Below are positions 1 through 12,461 of a DNA stretch of 64,000 nucleotides, piece by piece. Source of the DNA: Orychophragmus violaceus (taxonomy: Eukaryota > Streptophyta > Magnoliopsida > Brassicales > Brassicaceae); assembly GCA_030180135.1 (NCBI GenBank), contig CM058238.1:89350619-89414618 (forward strand), written 5' to 3'. How positions within the stretch are numbered: position 1 is the first letter of the stretch; each line of letters starts with the position of its first letter. Under the pieces are notes generated by a model that was not told the DNA's origin, ran no database searches, and saw only the letters and a list, made by a program, of their open reading frames with translations. The position numbers were made by a program, and so were the translations under genes.

Positions 1-526
1 CTTCCTTGCTGTGTTATTTTGCTTCGTATAATAACTGAAAACCAAAAGGTTGTGTTGTTCATTTGTTTATATTATTCGTGTCTGAAAATTGAAAATCCAA
101 AAAGAAAGTTATCATTTTATTGCTTCGTAATTCTCATTGGCATATCAATGTTCATTATCTTCTCATCGTTTAAGGTACATTAGGTTTATTGCATTTGGTT
201 TTAGTTTTAACATTCTTCTTATTGTTCACTGATTTATAATATATATATATATATATATATATAGCTTAAGGTTTGTTGACGGCTGCATCTACTTGATTTA
301 GATTTGTCTTAGGGTTTTAATTAAACCAAATTGGTTGAGAATCAGTGGTTGGTTCAATTTAAGTGAACATTTCCATTTCTGAAATCGGTTTAATAGTTTC
401 CATATTTTGCATTTGCCTATTTTATATAAAAAAAAATCGATTGTCTTTGTTTTTTTTTTTTTTGCTATTTCAGTTCTATCTTTTCCCTTGTACGTTTGAT
501 CTGTTTGTTTAAGTGCGCAGAGAATA
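1..526 (+). other. 5' leader of a Ty3/gypsy element, with an (AT)n tract
   Basis: AT-rich, non-coding sequence directly upstream of the Gag start at 527, so I read it as the element's untranslated leader. An (AT)n microsatellite lies at 239-263 and T/A homopolymers at about 429-465. I find no primer-binding site and no copy of the sequence downstream of pol, so the 5' LTR probably lies left of the window. Confidence 0.5.
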
Positions 527-1903
527 ATGGCTGAAGAATTAAACCAGCAAGGTGTTCCCACTGACCTCACTCAGATCTTAGCTGCTATCCAGACGATCGG
601 AGCCCGACTGGACCGTTTGGAACGTCCTGGTGGACATCAGCCGCAGCTGGACGAACAACAACCTCGGCCCGGCGCCTTTCAGCCTCGGCCAGGAGAGCAT
701 CAGCACGGACCAGAGGCGCCACATCTCCAAAACGACCAGCAGCGTCGACCAGTACAGTACCGTGGACGAGTAGAACGACCCGGACGCTTCCAAGACGTCT
801 GACTGGACGATACGGACGACGATACGGATGAGTTTGAGGACCGACGTCACGGACCTCGGCCTCCATACCAGCGTGATCCTAATCACCGTGGACGCATACG
901 AGAACAATAGGTACAACGTTCATATCCCAATGATATCAAGCTAAAGCCTCCTACTTTTGCAGGAAAAGTGGACCCGGAGGCATATCTAGACTGGGAGCGG
1001 AGAATGGAGCATATCTTCGACCATTACGGATATCCCGAAGCTAGGAAGATATCTTTAGCAGTGGCCCAGTTCACGGGACATGCACTATCATGGTGGGACC
1101 GGGACGCTGCGGAACGAAGGCGCCATCAGTACGAACCGATCGCTACGTGGACTGACATGAAGTTTCAGTTAAGGCGAAGGTATGTTCCTGCCCATTTCCA
1201 TAGAGATTTTCAGAAACATTTTCGTAAATTGATGCAGGGAACTAAGACGGTTGAAGAGTATTTCGAGGAGTTTGAGCAATTGCGGAATAGGCTTGAGCTC
1301 GACGATTCAGAAGAGACTCTGATGGCCCAGTTCGTGGACGGACTGAACGAGAGGATCGCTAGAAAGGTAGAAATTCACCCTTATCACGATATGCCCGAGT
1401 TGTTGCACTTGTGTATACAGGTTGAGCATCACAACAAGCGCAAGTCCGCGACCACAACCCGGCCTAGGACCAACACGCCTTGGACTGCACCAGCTCCATG
1501 GCCCGTTGACAAAGGTAAGTCGGTTGAGGTCGAGTCCAGGTTCAAGAAGCCGACCATTGAGACGTCTAAGCCCAACCGACCAGACCCAAGTAAGTTTACT
1601 AGTACGTCCCGTTCTAGAGATATCACGTGTTTTAAGTGTCAGGGTAAAGGACATATGTCTCGAAACTGCCCAAACCGGAGAGTCATGATCTTGAACGAAG
1701 CCGGCGAGTACGAGTCTCAGGATGAACATGAGGATGAAGACATGGAGAAACTTGATACAGGGACACCCATAGAGTATCCCGACTCTGGAGAGTTATTGGT
1801 GATCAGGAGAGCTCTCAGTGCACTTGTTGATCCCGAGACGGTTCAGCGCGAGAACATCTTCCACACTCGTTGTACCGTGAACAGCAAGGTATCTTATTAT
1901 TGA
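527..1903 (+). pseudogene. Ty3/gypsy Gag, broken by two in-frame stops
   Basis: Gag forms the virus-like particle and binds the element RNA. The ATG at 527 opens a frame that stops at TGA 800-802. The same frame has a second stop, TAG 908-910, then runs open to 1903, so one original gene was hit twice. The N-terminal part is rich in Pro, Gln and Arg. The capsid-like (Retrotrans_gag) region follows with its WWD, F..FR..Y.P and F..EF..LR blocks, and one zinc knuckle, CFKCQGKGHMSRNC, lies near the C-terminus. The frame then runs into the protease, where a small indel near 1885-1892 shifts it. Codon use is GC-richer than the flanking AT-rich sequence. The family call is firm and the gene is clearly non-functional. 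Confidence 0.85.
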
Positions 1904-4415
1904 TGGTGGGTCTTGTACTAACGTGGCCAGCAGGAACATGGTTGATAAGCTCGGTCTGCAAGTCACTAAGCACCCGCAACCGTACCGACTTCGGTGGCTG
2001 AACGATGACACGGAGATCCGGATCGCAGATCAAGTAACCGTACCTTTCAGCATTGGACGATATCACGATCAGGTAGTATGCGACGTGGTTCCTATGCAGG
2101 TTGGACACTTATTGCTCGGACGACCATGGCAGTTCGATAAGGAGTCCTTGCACAACGGGCAGACCAATCATTACTCGTTCATGCACGACAAGCGAAAGTA
2201 CCAGCTCGCGCCTCTTACACCGCAGGAAGTACATGAGATGCAGCTGCATCTTGCCAAGGATAAGAAGAACCGTAAGACAAATCTTATTATTTCTTCACAT
2301 TCTGTTTCCAGAGCTATTGTTCAGAACACGCAGGTGCTGCTAATGATCTTTAGGGAGGCTTTGCATTCGTGTTCAGACGATGTTGAGCTGCCCCGGGAAG
2401 TTGTTTCTTTGTTGGACAGGTTTGAGGATGTCTTTCCGGACGAGATACCAGCCGGTCTACCGCCCATACGAGGCATTGAGCATCAGATTGATCTCGTGCC
2501 AGGAGCGGCTCTGCCCAACCGGCCTGCATATAGGGTGAATCAGACCGAGGCCAAGGAGCTGGAGAAACAGGTGCAGGACCTCATGTCCAAGGAGTTTGTT
2601 ATTCACACCGACCACGAGACGCTCAAGCATCTGAGAGGACATACAAATCTGAAGAGGAGGCACGCTAAGTGGCTTGAGTTCGTAGAGACATTTCCATACA
2701 TCATCAAGTACAAGAAGGGAAAGGAGAACGTGGTAGCTGATGCATTGTCCAGGAGATACACGCTGATCAGCACCATGGAGGCCAAAGTCTTGGGGTTTGA
2801 GCCCATTAAAGAAGATTATGATACTGACCCTGATTTTGGTGAAATTTTTCAGGAATGTAGCAAAGGACCAAAAGGAGTTTTCTACTTGCATAACGGCTTC
2901 CTGTTCAGGGGCAAGCGACTGTGCATTCCTCAGGGATCGATGAGGGACCTTCTGATCAGAGAATCCCATGGAGGAGGACTGATGGGACACTTTGGCGTGG
3001 ACAAGACACTGAGTGTCCTAGTAGATCACTTCTATTGGCCACATCAGAAGCGAGACACGGAGCGTTTCTGCTCCAAGTGCATCACGTGCCTTAAGTCCAA
3101 GTCCAGGTCACATCCTCATGGTCTTTATTTACCGTTGCCTATACCTAACCGACCCTGGGTCGATATTTCTATGGATTTTGTGCTTGGTTTGCCTAAGATC
3201 AGGAACAAGGATGCGATCTTCGTTGTGGTCGACCGGTTTTCAAAGATGGCGCACTTTATACCGTGTTCTAAGACGAATGATGCGACCCAGACAGCCGACC
3301 TCTTCTTCAAAGAAGTGGTCAGATTGCACGAACTGCCTCGGACCATCATCTCGGACCGTGACCCGATCTTCCTAGGTCACTTCTGGAGGACGTTGTGGAG
3401 GAAGATTGGTACCAAGCTACTGTTCTCGACCACTTGTCACCCACAGACTGATGGACAGACCGAGGTCGTGAACCGGACTCTCTCAGCCCTCTTAAGGGCC
3501 ACGGTTGGTAAAAATTTGTCACATTGGTTGGATTGCATTCCTTTTGTTGATTTTGCTTATAATGGTGCCAAACACTCTGCTACTAAGATGTCTCCTTTTG
3601 AGGTTGTTTATGGATTTAAGCCAGATACGCCACTTGATCTGAAGCCACTGGCAGCATTGGAGTTCATCAACCTTGATGGAGAGTGCAAGGCTGAGGCCGT
3701 CGCCAAGCTACACCGGGCGGTCAAGGAGAACATCGAGAAGAGGACGGAGCAGTACAAGAAGCAAGCCGACAAACACAGGAAAGAGGTCGACATTAGGCCA
3801 GGCCACTGGGTTTGGGTTCACGTGCGACCCGAACGGTTCAGAGACAAGAGGAAGTCCAAGCTTGCCCCACGTGGAGATGTACCATTCCGGGTCCTAAAGA
3901 AGATCAACGACAACGCCTACCAATTGGAACTCCCAGGTGAGATGAGCATATCGTCGAGTTTTAATGTTGCTGATTTGTCTCCTTATTGTGCAGGTGATAC
4001 CGTTCTGAGGCCAGAACCTCTTCAAGAGGGTGGGAATGATGAGGACATCAGCTTGGCCGACACTGAGTTGGACAAGCAAGACGGACCAGGCTCTACCAAG
4101 AAGCTGACCGACCTGTTTCCGACCATGCGAGATGTACCAAGGACGCGCTCGGGACAGCGACAGATACATGCCGAGTTCAACAATGCCATGGAGCAGCTGA
4201 TCTCGAGGACAAGCCTAGAAGACATTACGACCCAGCTAGGCCATCTCGACCAAGGACAACCTGTCCTGAACCAGTTGGCCCGGAGGATGATCCACACTGA
4301 AGCTAGTGGCCCATTTGATCAGACCACGCCCTGGCCCATACTCCGAACGCACGGACAGACCATGATCTCCTGCATCGAGCCAGATGATTCTTTGACCGGT
4401 CTGCCTCTGGGATAA
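1887..4415 (+). pseudogene. Ty3/gypsy Pol with in-frame loss of the RT/RNase H core
   Basis: The frame resumes at the protease active site DGGS (1902-1913); the first usable codon is a GTG at 1923. Order seen: aspartic protease, the linker that normally precedes RT, an abrupt join near 2595, the RNase H tail ending in VVADALSRR, then integrase. Integrase is complete by eye, with an HHCC finger and the D, D, E residues in SMDFV, ISDRD and GQTEVVN. At the join the residues MSKE run straight into FVIHTDHE, so the whole RT palm including its YxDD motif and most of RNase H are missing. The frame is kept for 830 codons. I see no chromodomain after integrase; a TRSGQ-like motif lies in the tail. With a frameshifted protease and no RT, it cannot copy itself. 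Confidence 0.85.
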
Positions 4416-4930
4416 AGATCATACTCTTTTTACCTTGTGAAGTTTTGTCCCAAATGGGTTTTCTTCACAAGGTTTTTAACGAGGTGATCCGAGGCCCATT
4501 CATTAGAGAGTCAGGCCGGCCTCCTCTCTTCTTTTGCGACCAGACTTTCCATTTTTGGTCTTTTCTCTATTTCTTTTATGTCTTTGTTTTCTTTGGTTAA
4601 TTTTAGATGGCCCATTAGTTTTCCGGTCCATCTTGTAAGTCATAAAACTCTTTTTCTGATTAATGAAAACGCTAAGCAAGTTTAAACCAAGAAAAAGAAA
4701 CCCTAAAGGCTTTCCCGATCTCTCTCTCTCTCTTCGTGTGGCTGCCCCTTAGACGAGCGGATCTCTTGGCTTTTGCTTGCTGCCTCAGTTATCTCTAGCG
4801 TTCTTGCAGATCAGTAGTTCATCAATCATCATCCGATCATCCCTTGACGAGAAGAGAGTGCCATCGGCCAGCTTCTCGTTCCATTCGATCATCACTCATC
4901 ACGCCTCCATAGTATCTCACATCACCTTAG
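4416..4930 (+). other. 3' non-coding part and probable 3' LTR of the first Ty3 element
   Basis: Non-coding sequence directly after the pol stop. It holds a short inverted pair (CCTTGTGAAG near 4433 and CTTCACAAGG near 4463), a (TC)n tract near 4720 and a pyrimidine-rich stretch, all of which would suit an LTR. LTR ends could not be fixed because no second copy is in the window, and the join to the Athila sequence near 4930 is approximate. Confidence 0.4.
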
Positions 4931-5319
4931 GTGAGAAAATTAAGTCAGTATTAATGGTGAAGTCAGTAAAGGATCCTCTGATACCTGAAGTGATGTGGGT
5001 GTCCTCAGTAGGTTGATCTGTGATGGTTCTAATAGTCATAGATAATATGCAACTTCATCCCAATGGTTACTTAAGTTCATGCAAGTGCTATTAATCTTCT
5101 CAAAAAATCATTGTTTCCTACTTAAACTGTTTTGACTCAATAAAACAAATTTTTTGAAAAACTGGACTGACTCTAAGAAAACAGAAAGATAGATGTCAGT
5201 AGCACCTCCCCCACACTTAAGACACACTGTCCCCAGTAGTGTCAAGCGAAGGGTTGGTAAAAAAGAAAGAAAAAGTTATGTTAATGGATGATTGAGTTCT
5301 GTCTGATTTTACCTCTGTC

Positions 5320-5475
5320 GCACCTGCATCGACCGTTGCACATAGTGCATCGACCGTTGCTGGGCGATTTTCGTGTATGGTCGATCGTTGCTTAGGACCG
5401 CAACGATCGCTGTAATGCGATTTCGATCGTGTTGTGACGATCGACACATTGGTGTGTCGATCGACGCACTGCGAA
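5320..5475. repeat. CG-rich dyad cluster in the Athila 3' tail
   Basis: Repeated near-palindromes of the types GCATCGACCGTTGC, GCAACGATCGC and GTGTCGATCGAC occur here at short spacing. The same kind of dyad recurs in the copia leader (11770-12325), in its LTRs, in the solo LTR and in the ORF-1 leader. Function unknown. Confidence 0.7.
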
Positions 5476-5699
5476 TACTCGGATCAGTCAGCAAGTTAGC
5501 AGGTTAGTTCGTTGGAATCTATCAAATTTCGAATCCTGCAAGCTGAAAACACTGAAAACAGAATAAAATCAAAGCAATTGATGTATCAAATCAAGCATAA
5601 CATCCAGAAACAATAACATCCTAAGAAAAGCAAAAGAAAAAGTGCAAAAGAGAAAGAAAAGATAAAAGAGTACAGAACCGAATGTCTAGAGATGCCAAT

Positions 5700-6337
5700 T
5701 GTTGGATCCCGATGGATCTAGGGTTTGTTATATTGAAATTTAGAACCAACCTCGTTCTTACCTTTGGCAGCGGAAGAAGATGGTGAACGAGATCAGTGGA
5801 GCAACGCAACGCTTTGCCTCTACCAGATACACACGCACGCTTGCTGGAAACGGGATGCTAGTGCCGGATCAATGGGGATCGATGGTATCTGGTGTGTCAA
5901 GTGTTTCTGTCAAGAAAACTGGACGGCTCTCTTGTTTAGGTCGAAACTAATCATCTTTTATTCGACCTAAACGTGCTTAACGGGCCAGACTCAATTAAGC
6001 CATAACCCGAAAAGCTTGTTCGGAAAATCCGAACTGTGTCGACCGACACACAAGCTGTGTCGATCGACACAACACCATTATATCGATTCTTATGTGTATT
6101 TCAATACACATAATATGATCATTGCCACAATGATCATTCCCATGTCGTAGCTTCCAGTTCGCTTAGGTGTGTGACCCTATAGGATCATACAATACTGGCA
6201 GTAAGTCCACGACCTACAGAATGCAAGAGGCTTCTAGCAAAGCATTGCAAACGCCCAGTATTATACGAATGTCTGATCTCGACACACAACTATCACAGGA
6301 GTGAGTACAAGTGTGATTTCAGGACACTATCCCAACA
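5700..6337 (-). repeat. 3' LTR of copia 1
   Basis: 638 bp, matching 12475-13112 with four substitutions. It contains one paired dyad, GTGTCGACCGACAC then GTGTCGATCGACAC, near 6037-6072. Confidence 0.95.
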
Positions 6338-6349
6338 ATCTCCCACTTG
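6338..6349 (-). promoter_or_regulatory. Polypurine tract of copia 1
   Basis: On the minus strand CAAGTGGGAGAT stands directly before the 3' LTR start TGTTGGGA. This is the plus-strand primer site. Copia A and B have the same 12 bases, and copia C keeps them next to its LTR. Confidence 0.85.
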
Positions 6350-7158
6350 TACTGGAATCATCAATTCCTATAATCCTTTTGTCTCCATATCTCGATTTGG
6401 CATAAGGCAAGATCTGTGTCATCCTTATTTAGCCAACATCGTGTTTATCGAACTCCTGATCTCATACTGAACATTACAAACAACTGAACTACAGTTCGTT
6501 TGAGTGCGGCCACACATTCTCTCAGTATTCAATCTTCGATAGGCCCTGAGATATTTATCTCCCGTTTTTCAGGAGGGACAAATTCCATCTTGTTCCATCC
6601 CTGTTTCAACGCACACTTCATGATAAACTTGAACAGTGTTGTTATAGCCGCCAGTTACGGATCGACGTTTGACAAAGTCAAAATGTACCAATTCATATGC
6701 AAGAAAGCATGATGAACTCAGGTCTTAGGACTATACTCTATAGTCGTAATGAGAACCTCTTATGACACAGATATTACTATCTTGTAGACTTCTCATTAGC
6801 GGGTCATGTCCGATCATATGTTCATCAACATATATCTATGTGACTGACTGTGATAATCATATCATTGGCTCCATGAAACTTAGCCAACAGTCACCTCACA
6901 ATCTAGTCTCTAATGGTTGTCAGTGTCCCAATTCTACAACCTTGACTAGGGACAAAATAATTTATTAACTTATAGGGTTTCATGATCAAGTTCTCAACTT
7001 GATGACCTATAATATGTCATAAACTTATTTCGGGGCCATTATTTAGATCACAATAAATAATGCTGAAATCAAATTTCATTAAACACTTCTAAAAGAATGT
7101 TTACAAGGGCGTCTTATTATAACTAAAACAAAATCCAAAACTCCCACTAGAATCAAGA
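6350..7158 (-). other. 3' untranslated region of copia 1
   Basis: About 0.8 kb between the pol stop and the PPT, with no convincing ORF. It aligns by eye with the 3' regions of copia A, B and C (for example the block GGCATAAGGCAAGAT and the TTATAGC..CCAGTTACG block), which supports common ancestry of the four elements. Confidence 0.6.
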
Positions 7159-10100
7159 TTACATCTTAAGATCTCTAATGCCTACAGCAGTCGTATGACT
7201 CTCATGCTTAGGCCTTGGGAGTGACTTGGTTAGAGGATCAGCGACATTCTCGTTTGTCGGAACTCGGCTGATCTTCACATCACCTCTATTGACAATATCA
7301 CGAATCAGATGATATTTCCTCTCAACGTGTTTGGACTTCTGGTGTGACCTGGGTTCTTTCGCCTGAGCAATGGCTCCATTGTTATCGCAGAACAAAGCCA
7401 CTGGCTCCAAGATACTAGGAACCACACCAAGTTCAGTCATGAACTTCTTGATCCAAACAGCTTCCTTTGCCGCTTCTGAAGCAGCAACATATTCAGCTTC
7501 CGTTGTGGAGTCAGCTACGGTATTCTGCTTAGAGCTCTTCCAGCTCACCGCACCGCCATTTAGACAGAAGACATATCCAGACTGTGATCGGAAATCGTCT
7601 ATGTCCGTCTGAAAACTCGCATCGGTGAATCCATTCACCACAAGTTCATCACTATCTCCATACACAAGGAACTTATCCTTAGTATGTCTCAAATACTTGA
7701 GAATATTCTTGACAGCTGTCCAGTGAGTTTCACCTGGATCAGATTGGTATCTACTCGTCATGCTTAACGCGTAAGCTACATCTGGACGAGTGCAGAGCAT
7801 GGCATACATAATAGATCCTATTGCAGAGGCATAAGGAATCATATTCATGCGTTCTCGCTCAGCAGATGTCGCCGGACACTGCTTCTTGCAGAGACTCTTG
7901 CCATGAGACATTGGTATGAAGCCCTTCTTGGAATCGTGCATCCTGAATCTGTGTAACACCTTATCAATATAAGTGTCTTGGCACAATCCAATCAGCCTGT
8001 TAGTTCTATCTCTGTAGATTCTGATTCCAAGAATGTATGCGGCTTCTCCCATGTCTTTCATGGAAAAACAACTTCCTAGCCAAGTCTTAATAGACTGAAG
8101 CAACGGAACGTCATTACCGAGGAGGAGTATGTCATCGACATACAGTACAAGAAATGCAATTTTGCTCCCACTTGTCTTCTTGTATACACATGATTCTTCT
8201 TCGTTCTTGATGAAACCGAATTGTTTTACTGCTTCATCAAAACGAAGATTCCAACTCCGTGATGCTTGCTTCAACCCATAAATGGATTTATGAAGCTTGC
8301 ATACCTTCCCAGCGTTTTTAGGATCGACAAAACCTTCAGGCTGTGTCATGTACACATCCTCTTCCAGAATACCATTCAGGAATGCGGTTTTGACATCCAT
8401 CTGCCAAATCTCATAATCATAATGAGCAGCAATCGCTAGAAGAATCCGAATATATTTAAACATAGCGACTGGGGAATAGGTTTCATCATAGTCAATACCA
8501 TGAATTTGTTTGAAACCTTTAGCCACCAACCTTGCTTTGTAAATCTGTACATTGCCATCCACGTCAATCTTCTTCTTGAAGATCCATTTACATTCAATGG
8601 CTTTTACACCACTAGGTAAATCGACCAAGGACCATACTTGGTTTTCTGACATGGATGTCATTTCGGATTTAGAGGCTCCAAGCCACTTTTCGGAGTCCGG
8701 GCCCATCATTGCTTCCGCAAAGGTCGCTGGTTCGTCACCTTCAATGATCATCAGATCATTTGAATTGGTTACGAGAAATCCATAGTATCTCTCGGGTTCG
8801 TGACGGATCCTTCCGGATCTGCGAACTTCAGGCTCCACAGGCTCCGGTTCCACAGAACTTTGTGGATCCAACTGCTGCTCTTCCTCAATAGGTTGGGCAG
8901 TCTCCTGTGCATCTCGAATTTCTTCAAGATGTACTTTACTCCCACTGTTTTTCTTAGAGAGAAACTCCCTCTCAAGAAAAGAACAGTCCCGAGCAACAAA
9001 TACTTTGTTCTCAGATTGGTTGTAAAAGTAGTATGCCTTGGTTTCCCTAGGATAACCAACGAAATAGCATTTATCTGATTTGGGTGCAAGCTTGTCGGAG
9101 ATTAAACGTTTGACATAAGCCTCGCAACCCCAAATCCTTTGGAAAGACATACTAGGAATGTTCCCAGTCCACAGTTCATGTGGTGTCTCTTCTACTGATT
9201 TAGATGGCACTCTATTCAGTGTAAACGCAGACGTTTCTAGAGCATATCCCCAAAAGGATAGTGGAAGATTAGAATGACTCATCATAGACCGAACCATATC
9301 CAATAAAGTTCGATTTCTCCTCTCTGATACTCCATTCCATTGGGGTGTACCAGGAGGAGTGAGTTGTGAAACGATTCCACACTCGCTCAGATAGTCGCTG
9401 AATTCTTGGCTCAAATATTCTCCTCCGCGATCCGATCGCAGAATCTTAATACTCTTGCCAAGTTGATTCTGTACTTCATTCTTGAATTCCTTGAATCTAT
9501 CAAAGGAATCTGGCTTGTGTCTCATCAAATAGACATAGCCATACCTACTGAAATCATCAGTAAAGGTAATGAAGTACTTAAAGTTTCCTCTGGCAGCAGT
9601 ACTCATTGGCCCACATACATCAGTATGAACAAGGCCCAATAAATCACTGGCCCTTTCATTTGGTTTGTTGAAAGGGGCTCTAGCCATTTTGCCCACCAAA
9701 CAAGACTCGCATTTCTCACATGATTCAAAATCAAATCAGCCCAGAAGCCCATTTCGATGGAGCCTCTGGATGCGTTTCTCATTGATATGGCCCAAACGAC
9801 AATGCCATAAGAAAGTCGGGTTTTCGTCATTGGACTTAAACCTCTTTGTATTTATGTTAAAGACATGCATTTCTTGGTTTAATATATATAACCCATTATC
9901 TAATGGGGCGCTACCATAATAATTACCATCACGATTAAAAGAACAAACTTTATTCTTAACAGCAAAATCAAAACCTTCCAAATCCAAAACGGAAACTGAA
10001 ATTATGTTTCTGCTAATCGCAGGTACATAGTAGCAATTATTCAAAATTAAAACCATGCCCGAAGGTAAAGACAACTCGTAGGTGCCTACGGCCAGTGCAG

Positions 10101-11124
10101 CAACCTTAGCTCCATTCCCGACTCGTAGCTCTACTTGTCTTTTCTTCAGCGTCCTATTGTTTCTTAGTGCCTGCACATCAGTACAAATATGAGCACCTCA
10201 GCCGGTATCCAATACCCACGAAGTAGAACGAGAAGATATAATACCAAGTTCGATAACATAAATACCTGAATCAGACGCGTCATACGTCTTCTTCAGCTTC
10301 TTGTAATCTTCCATGAACTTCTTGCAGTCTTTCTTCCAATGCCCCAACTGCTTGCAGTAGTTGCACTTATCCTCAGGAGAAGGCCCGGATTTGGGTTTAG
10401 GCTTGGGCTTGTCCTGACTTTCAGCCTGGACAACCTGGGCCTTACCCTTACCCTTCTTAGGTTTCTTAAACCTCTTATTCCCTTGTACCATCAGGACATT
10501 GGGAGTAGCCTTCTTGAGATTTGGTTCTGCTGTCTTCAGCATACCGTGCAACTCAGTCAATGTCTTAGTCATGTTTTGCATGTTGTAGTTCATAATGAAC
10601 TGATCAAAACACGACGGCAATGACTGTAGAATCATGTCAGTGGCCAGCTCCTGGCTAATGGCACAGTCCAGTTTCCCCAGGTTATCAATGTAACCCATCA
10701 TTTTAAGGACATGAGGACTTACTGGACTGTCCTTAGCCAGCTTGCAATCCATGAGAGATTTAACCGTCTTGTATCTCTCTGTGCGAGCTTGTTCCTGAAA
10801 CAAAGCTTTCAGGCTGTTAATCATCTCAATGGGTGACAACACGTTCTCATATTGCTTCTGCAGCTCAGAGTTCATAGTCACCAGCATTAGACAATTAACA
10901 TCTTTGACATCCGCTGAATGCTTATCCCAAGCATTCTTTTCTGTCTGCGGAGCATTGGAACGTGGCCTCTCGGTGAGAACTCTTTCAAGGATATATTCCT
11001 TGTTCTCTTGCCTGAGAACTATTCTCAGGTTCCGATACCATTCCAAGAAATTAGATCCATTTAGCTTGTCCTTCTCAAGGACGGATCTTAGTGAGAAAGT
11101 GTTGATGTGATTTGAGACAGACAT
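7159..11124 (-). pseudogene. copia 1 Gag-Pol polyprotein with two TGA codons
   Basis: A single 1321-codon frame from ATG 11124 to the stop at 7159, broken only by TGA at 10198-10200 and TGA at 9736-9738. Gag comes first with the zinc knuckle CNYCKQLGHWKKDC. The protease motif VLDTG follows and the first TGA falls one codon after it, where family members usually have Cys. The second TGA lies in the GAG-pre-integrase region just before integrase. Integrase carries its D, D, E residues (HTDVCG, RSDRGGEY and the E of GVSERRNRT). RT has YVDDILLL, and RNase H carries the ADSTTEAEY and CDNNGAI blocks and ends near residue 1320. No frameshift was found. Two point changes explain the loss, so this is almost a whole copia polyprotein and a candidate relative of the source that moves copia A/B/C. 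Confidence 0.93.
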
Positions 11125-12461
11125 AGTTGTAATTCAAACAAAAGGTAGATTTTAGTTATAAAGCACAAGGAATGAGAATTCTTATCTAATAAGAAAACTC
11201 GCATTGTATTCAAACTATGTTTCCTCATATGAATACAATGATCCAAGATCCTCAGATTACTAAAATTCGAGTGGGCGACTCGCCGTTACTCAAGCTTTAG
11301 TTATCTAGGTAAGCAAATCATTGCTAATTGTACTCAGTACAACTCTTGGTCGTGAATGAGACAAACTATGTCCAATCCACTCTGATGTCTCTGGGCCCAG
11401 AACTTCTGACAGCCCAGTCAAGTATAACCAATCTTTTATCTGTCTTGTGATCACTGATAGGTGCACTGCAAGTCTGTCATTGACCACATGCCTTACTCAT
11501 TTTGCTGTGGATACCAAGGACTCCAAGGATACCCAACAACATCACGAGTTTTTGACAGTAGACAAGATCGGGCAAGACATCAAGATCACTTGATATTTAG
11601 TTGAGGAAAAGAACTAATCTTATCTTGATTTATATTCACTATAAATATATCAAAATAATAACTTTTAATTAAAACATTTAGTTTTATTAAGTTTAGATTC
11701 ATCTAATACTTCTGGGATTAAATTATTCTGGTTCATGCAAATTTGCGGTCAAACCAACAAGTCTGCGAACGTTGTGTCGATCGACGCCAACCATTGGTAT
11801 CGATCGATGCAACTGGTTTTAACCCGATCTTCGATAACCGGTCAAACCGGATCGAATTTACTCAACCGATTCAATTCAATTGAACCAGTTCGGTTTAATG
11901 GTCCATGTCAATCGTCACACACTGTGTGTCGATCGATATGACCAAACCAGAATCAATTTGGTTAATGAAATTAACCGAGCTAGATAACCAGTTCAATCCA
12001 ATTGAACCGATCTATCTAATCGTATTGCCTGTGTCGACCGACACACCCAGTGTATCGATCGACGCAGCACGATTACGGGTACTCGATCTCAGATCGAAAC
12101 CCTTAAGATTATTTGCGGATTTTCGCTTTCTATCGACCGACACATGCTTTGTGTCGATCGATACTGTGCAACAACCCTAAATTTTATTCGCGAGTTTTCG
12201 CTCTGTGTCGACCGACACACGCTTTGTGTCGATCGACACCCTGCGACAAACCCTAAAATTTTATATTTGCGCCGCGGCGTGTCGACCGACACACGCTTTG
12301 TGTCGATCGACACAGTGCGTTTTCATCAATTCTTCGTCTTTTCAACAGGAACAAAACCGAGAATATAATATGAAAACACGATTTGAACATGCAAAAATCA
12401 ATTCAACAACATCAGGATTCGAATTATTTTGCAACAAATTCAATAGCTAAACCCTAAGCAT
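11125..12461 (-). other. Leader (5' UTR) of copia 1
   Basis: About 1.3 kb between the PBS and the Gag start. The part next to the LTR is filled with paired dyads (11770-12325). The ORF-like frames here only translate the repeat, giving CVDRH- or CRSTQ-type strings, and are not genes. Confidence 0.75.
11770..12325. repeat. Array of paired CG-rich dyads in the copia 1 leader
   Basis: About six paired motifs. The best copies read GTGTCGACCGACAC, a spacer of about seven bases (ACGCTTT type), then GTGTCGATCGACAC, starting near 12202 and 12278, with weaker copies near 12131, 12030, 11915 and 11773. The better copies repeat every 70-80 bp and alternate with AACCCTAAA/TTTTCGC-type filler. Each arm is a near-perfect inverted repeat, so RNA or single-stranded DNA could form strong hairpins or kissing loops. 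Confidence 0.85.

Noticed and set aside
1..526. 5' LTR of the first Ty3 element
   Set aside because: It has no similarity by eye to the sequence after pol and no PBS before 527.
1887..4415. Chromodomain at the end of the first Ty3 Pol
   Set aside because: The C-terminal part was read for the aromatic chromodomain pattern and none was seen.
10198..10200. Recoding of TGA (selenocysteine or programmed readthrough) in copia 1
   Set aside because: Plants lack selenoproteins, and the second TGA at 9736 has no such rationale. Plain nonsense mutations are simpler.
11770..12325. CRISPR-like spacing of the dyad array
   Set aside because: This is plant nuclear DNA inside a retrotransposon leader, with no cas genes, and the filler between dyads is itself repeated.
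11905..12450. Overlapping frames giving repeated CVDRH or CRSTQ peptide strings on both strands
   Set aside because: They only translate the dyad array in a non-coding leader. Palindromic repeats give such frames on both strands.
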